Of a stretch of 64,000 bases of DNA, positions 54,745 to 64,000 are shown piece after piece (positions within the stretch are counted from its first letter, which is position 1; each line of letters starts with the position of its first letter). The notes under the pieces were generated by a model that saw only the letters and a program-made list of their open reading frames with translations, did not search any database and was not told where the DNA came from. This DNA comes from Sthenelais limicola (taxonomy: Eukaryota > Annelida > Polychaeta > Phyllodocida > Sigalionidae). Where the stretch lies: assembly GCA_942159475.1 (NCBI GenBank), contig OW804096.1, forward strand, positions 11,891,871-11,955,870, written 5' to 3'. A program made the translations under genes and the position numbers.

Positions 54745-55050
54745 ATGCTGGATAACATTAGAGCAAAGCTAAGCCTACGATCATTTTTTCCAATCTATTG
54801 TTTCGATAAGCCATTCTTCCTTGGGGTATACCACCTTGGAACTCTCAGGCTATTTGGTTTTAGGAATGGATGCAGCCCGGATATCCAACATTCCATTGAA
54901 ACTTCACAAAAGGAATTGATAGATCGTAAGACAATAAAAAGTGAAATACTAGTAGTGTGTCCTGGTAGCGTTTTGGAATATGATATGTTAAGGGAGTTAT
55001 GCATGGCGTCTCTAATGTCAGATAAAGTCATAAACGTGACGAGAGAATGA
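54745..55050 (+). CDS. hypothetical ORF, unknown function
   Basis: A 101-codon frame starting MLDNIRAKLSLRSFF and ending SDKVINVTRE, with an in-frame stop shortly before the ATG. It contains SQKELIDRKTIKSEILVVCP. No domain recognised and no clear splice sites. It could be an early exon of the gene whose exon begins at 55967, or chance. An overlapping minus-strand frame (54795-55091) is of similar length. Confidence 0.25.
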   Translation: MLDNIRAKLSLRSFFPIYCFDKPFFLGVYHLGTLRLFGFRNGCSPDIQHSIETSQKELIDRKTIKSEILVVCPGSVLEYDMLRELCMASLMSDKVINVTRE

Positions 55051-55420
55051 AATCCTGTTTGTTCAAGACCTATGTCCGATCCAGGATCCAACCTAAGCTA
55101 ACCTACCCGCACTGGAGCATATCGTTATTAATGATGGAGATAGTAATGCATTAAGTTAAATAGGAAAAACACCAAAACCAATGGTTTTTAAATGTTTCTT
55201 GTGGATGCAGTGTTAATATAGGAAGGACTCATTGTTTGGCAAAATCAGAAAGTATTTTTCAAAGTTAAGGCAAATGTTATTATGCCCTTAGCTTTTAGCA
55301 TTCAACATGCTTATCGGAAATTTTTCAGGAAATTTTAAATCGAGTTACACTTTCCTTCAGGCAAATCTTTAAATTAAAAAGTTCTATAACTCACCTTCCA
55401 AGCGAATTATTATACGAGGC

Positions 55421-55464
55421 CGTGTGTGTGTGTGGGGGGGGGGGGGGGGGAGGGGGGGGGGAGG
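55421..55464 (+). repeat. (GT)n and poly-G tract
   Basis: GTGTGTGTGTG then about 30 G with one A. G-quadruplex-prone and likely unstable. Confidence 0.9.
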
Positions 55465-55966
55465 CTTGCAGTCCATGCATGCGGCGAAGGAGCTACTGGA
55501 AGGCAATAGGGAGGTTCCGCAAGCAAAACCTATCTCAATTACGTAACCGTATCCGTATCCTTTTGGTGAATTGCGCCGCAATTTCTATGTTTAAAAATAA
55601 ATTGTGAGATAAAATAAATTGTGAGATTGCTTTGCTTTTAATAAGTTACGTTTCTCCCAACATATTTCTTACTTAAAACATATGTTTGTCTATCAGAGAT
55701 ACGTCTACGTTTACGTTTATGTATAAGTTAGACTTGCTGAACTTCCCTATTTTAATATCTCAGTGGGTCAAAGTGAACCTGGTAATATAATCGCTAGAGG
55801 GGAGGGGGATCCTGGAGTGGATAGGGTTAATTGTATCGTTAGTGTTAAAAATCAGAAGAGAGAATGTAAAATTGCAGCCGGAAAAGGAGGCAATTTGTGA
55901 ATATAAGATTATTAATGATTTAAGCCACTTAAATTAGCACTGTTTCTTTCTCTATACATTTAACAG

Positions 55967-56771
55967 GCTATCGTTGCTGGCCAGTCTGGGACAAGGAATT
56001 GGTTCATCCTCATCTACGCCTAAACGGTTTAATCGGAAGTCCTTCAACTTCCCGAGATTTACCATGACGCCCATCAGTTTCCCTAAGTTTGAACTGACGC
56101 CCTTCAATTTCACGAAGTTTAACCTGAAGCCCATCAATTTGACGGCCATCTTCAAGGAATTAAACAAAACAAGTACCGAGATCGATAAAGAATACCAATA
56201 CTTCCATTATAACAGGACTACCAGGACTACCAGGTATCGGGTAACATCCCAAGGACAAAAATACAACTGGCTTTCGATCGTGATAATTGTGTTTATTTCC
56301 TTCGTAGTCTTGAGACAATTATGGAAGAAGAAAGCACTCATGTACTCCTTTGTTCAATCCAATATCTTCTGCCGCGGCTCTGTTACCGACCCAGCATCTG
56401 CAAGGCTGATACTAAGGATCCAATCGGACGAAAATATCATACCGTTAGAGCTGAAACAGATCATAGTGGAGGCGAATTCGCTGGAGAAGGTCGCGGGACC
56501 TAGGATCGCTGGTATTGAGTTGGAACGTCCATGGCTGCGATCGCATAAATTAATCGTACATTGGGTCGAAGATATGGTTTTGCTTAGCAATAGTGAGGAG
56601 TTTGTGATCCAGTTACCAAGCGAGGTGGTTGTCTCGAGAAAGGTGTCTAGGATATTGGAGACAGCGACCAGGAGGGTGGACACCAAGCATGTTCTAGTGA
56701 TAATATTCGGAAACGGTGAGCGGATACAGGTGCCCTGGAAGGAACAGGAATCGAGACCATTAAGCAGGTAG
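55967..56771 (+). CDS. exon of an unrecognised membrane protein gene
   Basis: A strong acceptor (TTTCTTTCTCTATACATTTAACAG) precedes an 800-nt open frame with no nearby ATG, so it is an internal or last exon. It reads LSLLASLGQGIGSSSSTPKR, a stretch of 10-residue repeats (PISFPKFELT, PFNFTKFNLK, PINLTAIFKE), a membrane segment NWLSIVIIVFISFVVLRQLW followed by KKK (basic side probably cytosolic), and about 140 residues rich in beta-strand pattern (LILRIQSDEN, HKLIVHWVEDMVLL, HVLVIIFGNGERIQVPW). It ends either at TAG 56769-56771 or by a donor AGCAG|GTAGTT after 56767 that joins 57153. The base composition is richer in GC than the flanks. The family is not recognised. Confidence 0.6.
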
Positions 56772-57152
56772 TTATTTCATTTCTATTTTTTTGACAAGTT
56801 TTATTCATCATATCCTACCTTATTGGTGCATGTAATACTAAAGACATGTTATTAGTTCTGGTTATTTCATTTGTATATTATACTGTTCCTGAGCATTTTG
56901 CTAGAAGTCTGAGGATTGTTTATCCAAATAGTTAAACTTCTTGAGAGAATAGAAAACTTAACTACCAGATCTATGATTCTTATGTGTGGGAGAGTCCCAC
57001 GTAAATTGAATGAGTGGTATATCCAAGATTCAGTCAAATTAACCTTCAACTAGTAAACGTGTGACCATTAGATATGATCTCCCTCCTGACAGAGGGAAAC
57101 TTAAATCCTATTAGGTCTATTTACTTATGTTTGTACTGAATTTAAATTGCAG

Positions 57153-57204
57153 TATCGTGAACACCAAAGAACGTCAATGGTCGGCAGTCGAGAGAATCGT
57201 GTAG
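57153..57204 (+). CDS. possible last exon of the membrane protein gene
   Basis: After acceptor TTAAATTGCAG the frame set by the 56767 donor reads SIVNTKERQWSAVERIV and stops (TAG). Phase matches. AATAAA follows at about 57821. Confidence 0.35.
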
Positions 57205-57263
57205 ACGGGAACCAGAAGAAGAAGAGATGCTTTGTATTCACTATAACGAACTAATACTATATT

Positions 57264-57333
57264 GGCCCAGTCCACTGAGCCGATTTTCATGCGATTTTGC
57301 GCCGCAGAAGACTCTTTTCCACTAAATTCTGTG
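57264..57333 (-). mobile_element. partial copy of the CTAAAGG inverted-repeat MITE
   Basis: CAGTCCACTGAGCCGATTTT and CATGCGATTTTGCGCCGCAG match one arm plus the interior of the element at 63281-63397, in reverse orientation. Confidence 0.65.
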
Positions 57334-57521
57334 TCCTTATGTTCAAATATTACTTACTCGCATTTACCCCTATATAATCGCATTTAACTTTGAGAGCAGT
57401 ACCTCATAATTATGATGTTGACTGGAATTTACGACATTTATCCATATTCAACCACATGTATTTGTGTATAGCCTGACTTGGTCATTTACTCATGTTTAGC
57501 ATGGGTGGTGGAGGCTGACAG

Positions 57522-57632
57522 TAGCGCCACCTGGGTGAGAGCAATGCAGTCGAACGCACTGATGCGGAGTCGCCACCTGGGCGAGCGAAATGGTAACTTT
57601 GCGCCGAATGGGATAGAGTCCCCACCTAGAGT
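57522..57632. promoter_or_regulatory. three CTCF-like motifs in a short array
   Basis: TAGCGCCACCTGGGTG (57522-57537), GTCGCCACCTGGGCGA (57569-57584) and a weaker GTCCCCACCTAGAG near 57618. The first is close to the reverse complement of the CTCF core (TAGCGCCCCCTGGTGG). Spacing is about 46-49 bp, so this may equally be a decayed tandem repeat. Confidence 0.35.
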
Positions 57633-57820
57633 AGAGAAGTTGTACTTTTGCACCTTGTCATAGTATTGTCTGGATGAAAACATTATGATTATTGTATTTT
57701 ATATTTTCGGAGGCTCGAATGTAATTCTGAAGCAGTTTTTATTATTATTGGTTATTGTCATGGATTGTGAGCTATAGGATGTTGGAATATTTACGGCAAG
57801 ACAGCAATCTTTGTCTCATA

Positions 57821-57826
57821 AATAAA
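57821..57826 (+). terminator. candidate poly(A) signal
   Basis: AATAAA downstream of the unrecognised membrane-protein exons. Confidence 0.35.
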
Positions 57827-58921
57827 ATATATTTTAAGTTTCACATATCATTATTAGCCATACACGTATATTGCTATTTAGCAGTATTTTGTTAGATAAC
57901 ATTCATCTGGAGTGTGCCAAATTCTGATTGCTCTTTAGAAGCTCCTCAGTTCATTTAGGGAGATCTAGTTGGATTGTAAAACACACTTTCCAACAGAAAT
58001 CAGAATTATAACCATGTTTGGTTACTTGATGCTTCGATATTAATCGTTATCGTCATTATTTAAATTCTTCTTCATTATAAAAGAATATTATTAAATTGAT
58101 TAATGTATTGTAATCTTGCCTTTTTATAATATTTACATTGGATCTTAGTGTACCGCTAAATGGAGTCCAAATAAAGTTATCAAAAAAATGACATCAGATT
58201 TACCTTATGAAAAATTAAAGTAATAAGGAAAACGGAAAAGGAACATGAATAACACTTGGGTGCGATGGGCAGGGCATGTATTGCTCTGCAAGTAGTGGTG
58301 TTATTCCCCTCTTTTTCTCACGTTTTCCATTCTCTTTGATACTCTTCATTCTCTCGTCTGTGCTAGTTATCCCTCCTATATTGATTAAACTTCATTAACA
58401 TTTGATCAGTTAGTCTGTGATTATAGTAACAACTACCGCCAAGTAGTTGGCAACAAATGAGAGAGAGTATGCATGCGTGAACACTTGTTTAGTAGTCACA
58501 TGTTTAAGCGATAGTGCGTGTTTTGATCTATGTTTCTGAGAAACAGTGTCACTAAGAATCAGAGTTACTATGAAACAGTATCACTGGGGGAACCAGTATT
58601 ACTAATAAACAGTGTTACTGGGAACTGAGGACCGCCTGGAAGACCTACACTGTGTACAGAAGGTCGATCCTTTTTCCAACATAATGAAAAATGTAACTGT
58701 ATTAGTGCGGAAATAAACGGTCATCAATATTATCAATTGATTGAATCATCAGTGCATAAGTGAGGAATGGTACAATTTACATTTCCCCAGACGTATACTA
58801 TGTGCAGTGGACAATCCACATGGTATTGTCTTATCTACGATGAACATTTAATGAAGGCCCATGCCTTCTCCTTGGGTTATCTCAGAAACTAGCGCTGGGC
58901 AAGTTTATTAGCAAAGTGTTT
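57827..58921. other. no gene recognised
   Basis: AT-rich. CAGTATCACTG/CAGTGTTACT motifs recur at 58545-58625 as a weak repeat. Nothing else seen. Confidence 0.5.
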
Positions 58922-59139
58922 ACACTCTAGGTCCAAACCCTCAGATCAGATAAGAATGGTATGTCAGTGATTAGACGCCTACTGTGCTAATCGGTTTCCT
59001 GGCCTAGAACTCGGCGTTTTAATGGGACTATAATGACATTTTGCGGTCTTAATGGAATTATAATGGCACTTTCCCTTTTCCCTTTATAATGGCTTTCCCT
59101 TCGTTTGAAGGGACTCTCTCAACTTTGGGCCTAGACTGT
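58922..59139. mobile_element. short member of the ACACTCTAGG fold-back family
   Basis: The left end ACACTCTAGGTCCAAACCCT and the right end TTTGGGCCTAGACTGT match the element at 4373-4979. It abuts the NFKBIL1 duplicate. Confidence 0.8.
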
Positions 59140-59669
59140 TTATAGCATCAGAAGAGAAAAGTCAGATTCCATCCTGACCATTTCAAGCAGACGATCAGGA
59201 ATAGACCTACAAATATATTGAGTCACGGACGAAGTAAACTTGATATCTCAGATTCTCAACACAACTGTTACTGGGGAAAAGATTCTTGATTTTAGTAAAT
59301 TATAATTGATTGGCAATCAACTATAAGTATAACTATAATGTAATTAATGACTTGGCCTCTAAATTTAATTTATAAGGGACCTGCTGATAGCCATATAAAG
59401 TCAGTGCACCCGTCCCATTATTCAAATCACAAATTCAACGGATAAATTCTTTATATTCACTTTATTTTAATAAAACAGCCACCTAAAACTAACAGGTTTT
59501 TTTTCTAGCGGAGGGCGTCATCATTAAAAAGATTACAACTCCCATCGAATAATTATATATAAAATATATAAAGAGTTAACATTTACATGTAGTTTAAAGA
59601 AAAACCAATAATAAACGACACCAACAGACACACCCGATTTTGCAATCAAGTTAATTAATAATGGAAAAG

Positions 59670-59703
59670 GGAGAGGTGAAATATGCTTATATTTCACCTC
59701 TCC
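59670..59703. repeat. 15-bp perfect hairpin
   Basis: GGAGAGGTGAAATAT, loop GCTT, ATATTTCACCTCTCC. It lies in the later insertion within the NFKBIL1 duplicate. Confidence 0.9.
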
Positions 59704-59816
59704 TTACATTCAATTCCTGGTCGATTAAGTTAACAACATGCATGGGACCACTGTCTTAGATGCTATTTCATCCTTTATTATATGCGCATTCCATTTGAGA
59801 GGTGCAATAAAAATAT

Positions 59817-59840
59817 TTTTATCGTATGAATACGATAAAA
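59817..59840. repeat. 10-bp hairpin
   Basis: TTTTATCGTA, loop TGAA, TACGATAAAA. The second of three hairpins in 310 bp. Confidence 0.85.
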
Positions 59841-59943
59841 ATTCGAATTGTGTTTTCTTTTAGATACTTTATGACGATTCAAAACCCAAAATAAAGGTTT
59901 ATATATCAATATTTGTCTATGCTAGGGGTATATAATAAATAGT

Positions 59944-59977
59944 GAATGGAACTCGGTACTAGCACCGAGTTCCATTC
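59944..59977. repeat. 14-bp perfect hairpin
   Basis: GAATGGAACTCGGT, loop ACTAGC, ACCGAGTTCCATTC. The third of three hairpins in 310 bp. Confidence 0.9.
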
Positions 59978-60300
59978 TCTCTCTTTATTGAATATCAGTC
60001 TCAATTCTTCTGCCTTCTGGATAAGTTTATGTCTTAGCTAGTTATATAAAATATTTCCCTTTCTAATCCAGCTCCAGCCAATTCATGAAACGATACAAAT
60101 AGAGGAAATATAGAAGACAATGATTTACAATCAATACATTTGGGCATGCATAGTTATTATCTACTATGAAACAAGATATACATCTTTTAAAACGATAAGA
60201 TCACACTTTATTTTACCTAAGAACATATATTAATCTATATTATTGAGAAAATAATCCTATTGCCTGATGAAAATCGCACAGGATTTAATGCTATCAGGGG

Positions 60301-62570
60301 GATTTATATAAAGGGGGTCAAATGGGAACCTTTTCAAGACATTCTTCAAATTTGGTGAATTTTACTATAAAAGGAAATTCAAAGCCACATGAATCTCAAA
60401 TGAAACTACAAGTTATTGAGTGTATATATGGCTATGTTGGAAGGTTTAGAAAATACAAATGTTCATTTAAGGGCGTCTTGACCGTCTACAAAATCTATTT
60501 TCACAGATGTTTAAATGTTTTTATTTGTATGACAGTTAATTGTTAAACACAAGAGCACGCTTAAATAATTCTGAGTGTTTATGGGTTTCATTTTTGAAGT
60601 TGATCTTCATAGCATTTATTTGGTGAAAGGCCCTATACAACTCCCTCTAATCTACCTCCCTGATACCAAAACAAAGCTGATTTAGAATTGACATGGAACA
60701 CTTCTGTTCTTCTTCGTATGAATTCGTCACCAGCAAATTCCAGCCATCGTTATAGTGAATGACCCTTTTTTGACTTGCCATTGGATTCCATTACTTCAAC
60801 TTTCTCAAGAACCATGGTTCCATGTTTTCTATGGAAACTCTCGTATATCCTTGTGCGTTGTGTTGTATACTCAATAATAGGGAGATGTAGTTTAGGGAAT
60901 AGCCAGCAGCATTTTGATCTAATGAATAATGCAATTTTGTAGAATTTTTCAAGAGTCTGTGAGAATATCAACGTAACCGTCGAAACCAGCTCAATAAAAT
61001 TTCTTTAAAAAAATAAAATTGGGCTGTGGTATGGGTAAAGGTTAAGTTGTAGTCTCAGCCCCAAAATAATATTTTCTATTTTCTAGCAGATTCTTTTTTA
61101 TACCAATCTGAAAGTCATCTGCCCACAATGTAAAAAGAATTATCTTTGTTCTTGGCAGTTGTCTTTTCTACGTAAGCCAAAATCCGGATATTTTCATTTC
61201 ATTTATTATCTCCCACTCTAGTAGGTCAGTTTTCTCTGGTTGTTTACTTCCTCTTTTTCTGCGGAAATAAAAGTTTTATAATAATAAAACTTCTGTTTAA
61301 AGTTACTCTATACCTTAACATTATCAATGTTATTAGGTAGTCATGCAAGAATTTAGAAAAGATATTCTTGGGATATTTTAGTTAATTGAGAATGCTTCTT
61401 ATAATAATGTGGTATATGAATTAAATGTTAAGATTTTCTGTTAAACATCTAGGAAGAATTATTGGAAGAATATTGTGGGGTATAATATTGCAATTATGAA
61501 ATTTGAAGTTTGACAGACTAGAAAATCTAGAAAAATATCCGGTGGTATGTGGGAGCCATTGTACAAATATCAGGCCTTACAATTTTCAATTTGTGGCAAT
61601 TACTATGCACCAACCCTATCATCATGACATGGTCAATGGAAATAAATGACTAGAACGTTTGCCTATACTTAAAGCAATACATTTATAATCTGCCATTAGC
61701 AAGCCATTTCGTTTAATAGATATTGGCGAATATATTTATTTTTGGGATAACTTTAAAACATATGATTTAAATAATGGCTAGATAAAGCAATGTATAGCTA
61801 TCCATGGTCCATAACAAGATAATGGTAATGAAACCTAAAATAAAAGTTTAACATCATATTTATTATGACCCAATCACATCTAAAGCAAAGCCTATGGATA
61901 AGAAACTTTCAATGACTTTAAACTACTCCCTTATGTATAACTCCCTGCTTATTATAACATCCAGTTTGACCTGTATATCATTACGCGCTTCGAGGTAGTA
62001 TTTCTTTTTTTAACACCTTTTCTCACTTCTCAAAATATCTCATCTGTGGTAGTCTATGTCTCTACTATTGAGTTAGATGTTTCTATGTTCAGCTATGGGT
62101 CAAACATGTTGCGGTATCACCTTTTAGCATCTGTAAGCAATCGCGACTGATAGGGGACTTGCATGTCTGCCATCCATTAAAGTGAAAACCTATAAAAGAA
62201 CGTATCATGTTCAGCATGGGATATTTTATCGGTGCTCTAATGTCAATATCCGTGTATTATACATATTCCCATCCCCATCTTTCCCATGATGCATTTCGTT
62301 TTTATAGATCATTTATACAAGCTGTGATATTGGTGAAAACATTCTTGCAATTTATGATAAGAATCTTGCTAAATATTTATATGTCAAACCCGAATTGAAC
62401 CCATCCCAGCATGCACTGTATTTAACGGACATGCGCAGTGGCACATGCAAATCCCCTATTGTAATTCATCGCCCCCAATCTAGCGAAATCTAAATATATT
62501 AAAATCTAAGAAATGTTTTATTTTCCATTTGTCTAAACTGTTCCAACATCTTTAATTTCATGTGTTACAG
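60301..62570. other. no gene recognised
   Basis: AT-rich sequence without exon-like islands or repeat copies that I can identify. Confidence 0.5.
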
Positions 62571-62571
62571 T

Positions 62572-62815
62572 CGCCGGGACCCTTTGGTACCCGCTCGCGC
62601 TGGTACTACCGCCTCCAATATTGGCAATAACTGTCTTATTAAAAGCAGCAAGTTTTGGGGGCCCGGGACTGGATGTTCCATTCGTCCGTTGTTTTATATC
62701 GGGTTGTTGTTGTTGTTGTTGCTGTTGTTGTTGAAGGAGATTCCGCCGCAGGGTTCGCCGTTTCTACAAATTACAGATTCAAAATCAAAATTAAATCTTC
62801 AGTTCGTGTTTGATT
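62572..62815 (+). other. exon-like island with (TGT)n repeat
   Basis: After a candidate acceptor (CATGTGTTACAG) the base composition rises. One frame reads AGTLWYPLALVLPPP then ILAITVLLKAASFGGPG, a possible membrane helix, then VRCFISG and nine Cys codons before TGA, followed in frame by RRFRRRVRRFYKLQ. Another frame reads a Leu run. Which frame, if any, is used cannot be decided. Confidence 0.25.
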
Positions 62816-63280
62816 TATCAGATCACTCAAAGACAACGTGAAAGAAACTGTAATATAAAATGTAAAACAAGAAAATGAATGAAAATATGCAAGAAGACGG
62901 AAGCTTACGCAATGCTTTGAATTATGTTAAGCAGTAAACGAGTTGCCACTAATTGAAATGAAATAGCAAAGGAAGAAGGAAGTGGATTGCAGGTAGCTTG
63001 GTAGGTTTTAGAAAATAAGAGAAAAAGACGTATTAGGAGCGAAGCAGAAAGCGAAAACAGTGATATTCACTAGTTTTCATTCGCGCAAGGAAAAAGCTAG
63101 CGAGAGATCTTTACAAGATTTATCTTTATAGAGACAGAATTATGTACAAAAGAATGTAGAAAGCATTATAGGTATATTTTCAGCTTTTAGAATAATGATT
63201 AATTACAGAGGAATATCATAGCCATTCTTTCACATCGAACTACAATGTGTATATCATATAATGTTGCGGGCCCATCTTTC

Positions 63281-63397
63281 CTAAAGGACCTGGTCGACTA
63301 AGCCGATTTTCATGCGATTCTCACAGAATTTAATGTAAAAGAGTCCTCTGCCGGGCAAAATCGCATGAGAATCGGCTTAGTGGACCAAGCCCTTTAG
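63281..63397. mobile_element. MITE with CTAAAGG ends
   Basis: A 117-bp element. The left arm has CTAAAGGACCTGGTCGACTA then AGCCGATTTTCATGCGATT, and the right arm is its complement. A partial relative is at 57264-57333. Confidence 0.85.
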
Positions 63398-64000
63398 CAA
63401 AAGTAAAAAAAACTGGAAGGTTATCTGTACACATAGCAATTAGAGTTTTCCCTATGAAGTAAATAAATATGAAGATATTATTCATAGAAAGTAATCTCAA
63501 AGAACAATTACTTTTCCCCTCTGTTGAAATATCCCAGATTTCATAATCACTTGATTGATTTTGAAAATGAATCAAAACAACAAGGTAAACTTTCTGATTC
63601 GGAAAAGGGAACATAAAAATGGACAACGACTCAAATAGTAATGCCTTGACTCTCTACATATCCCGAGATAGTATATTTTGTATTAACTCCAAAAGGTGAG
63701 TTCTATATATCAACCCTTAAATAACCTAAGTCTTTAGACCAATGCATAATCTTGTCTAAAATACATTACAGATCTCCTCGGAAATAGCTCTGGATGATGA
63801 TGTTTCAATATTGTAGAACGTAAGATAATATCATAGTAATGCATCCGTCAAAGTTCTTAATAATCTAGATAATTACAAGATTGATTCTCTAAAACGAGCG
63901 ATACATATTTAGACCGAAAAGATGCCTTATATCTAAAAAGTCAACGTGAAAAAACCATTATGAACTAGCTATGAAAAACTCGATCTACATCTTCAAAGCG
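63398..64000. other. window end, nothing recognised
   Basis: AT-rich. A 98-codon minus-strand frame at 63330-63626 overlaps the MITE and has no motif. Confidence 0.5.

Larger units (their letters stand above)
59140..60300 (+). pseudogene. decayed duplicate of NFKBIL1 3' end and flank
   Basis: Blocks match the end of NFKBIL1 exon 5 and its downstream DNA in order: TTTCAAGCAGACGATCAGGA, GATATCTCAGATTCTCAACA, GAAAAGATTCTTGATTTTAG, CCATTATTCAAATCACAAA, ACAACTCCCATCGAATAAT, ATAATCCTATTGCCTGATG (source about 40910-41450). The frame is broken. The copy extends past the gene and poly(A) signal and has no poly-A tail, so it is a DNA-level duplication rather than a processed pseudogene. Insertions at about 59434-59505 and 59600-60220 split it. 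Confidence 0.85.

Noticed and set aside
59140..59300. Processed (retrocopied) NFKBIL1 pseudogene
   Set aside because: The similarity continues beyond the poly(A) signal into flanking DNA and lacks a poly-A tail.

Overview
The window is animal (metazoan) nuclear DNA. It holds multi-exon protein genes with GT-AG introns, tRNA-derived SINEs, MITEs, microsatellites and a tyrosine-recombinase retrotransposon. The flotillin exons resemble invertebrate flotillin-1. The species cannot be named from sequence alone; an invertebrate is the best guess, because introns are long but compact relative to vertebrates and the repeat families are unfamiliar.

Layout. (1) 1-5.0 kb: repeats, namely a 122-bp satellite, two MITE-type insertions in that satellite and a 0.6-kb fold-back element. 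(2) 5.1-32.0 kb, + strand: most of a flotillin-1 (FLOT1) gene, from the exon encoding the second half of the N-terminal SPFH start through the stop codon. The first coding exon was not found and probably lies left of the window. Three exon positions are present as tandem, diverged, intact pairs: 12.16/13.17 kb, 16.40/17.70 kb and 22.19/24.59 kb. Each pair has matching length and phase, as expected for mutually exclusive exons, giving up to eight isoforms. (3) 37.6-41.2 kb, + strand: a complete five-exon NFKBIL1-like gene (369 codons; ankyrin repeats plus a C-terminal HPD-containing J-like segment). FLOT1 and NFKBIL1 both lie in the human MHC on 6p21.3, so this close same-strand linkage may be an ancestral (proto-MHC) arrangement. 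(4) 42.5-50.25 kb: a nested mobile-element stack. Harbinger-like ends and a transposase fragment surround an apparently intact, very young Ngaro-type (DIRS superfamily) retrotransposon with A1-ORFs-B1-A2-B2 split direct repeats, next to a GC-rich inverted-repeat element. (5) 50.3-54.3 kb: minisatellites, MITEs and a small possible coding relic. (6) 54.7-57.8 kb: an unrecognised gene with a well-supported exon encoding a membrane segment and a 10-residue repeat, followed by CTCF-like motifs. (7) 58.9-60.3 kb: a decayed duplicate of the NFKBIL1 3' end, interrupted by later insertions and by a cluster of hairpins. (8) 60.3-64.0 kb: mostly featureless, with one exon-like island and one MITE.

FLOT1 would act as a membrane-raft scaffold and NFKBIL1 as a nuclear ankyrin protein. 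The sequence shows no direct functional link beyond linkage. Coordinates of exons were placed by reading splice sites and frame continuity by eye; no alignment software was used.
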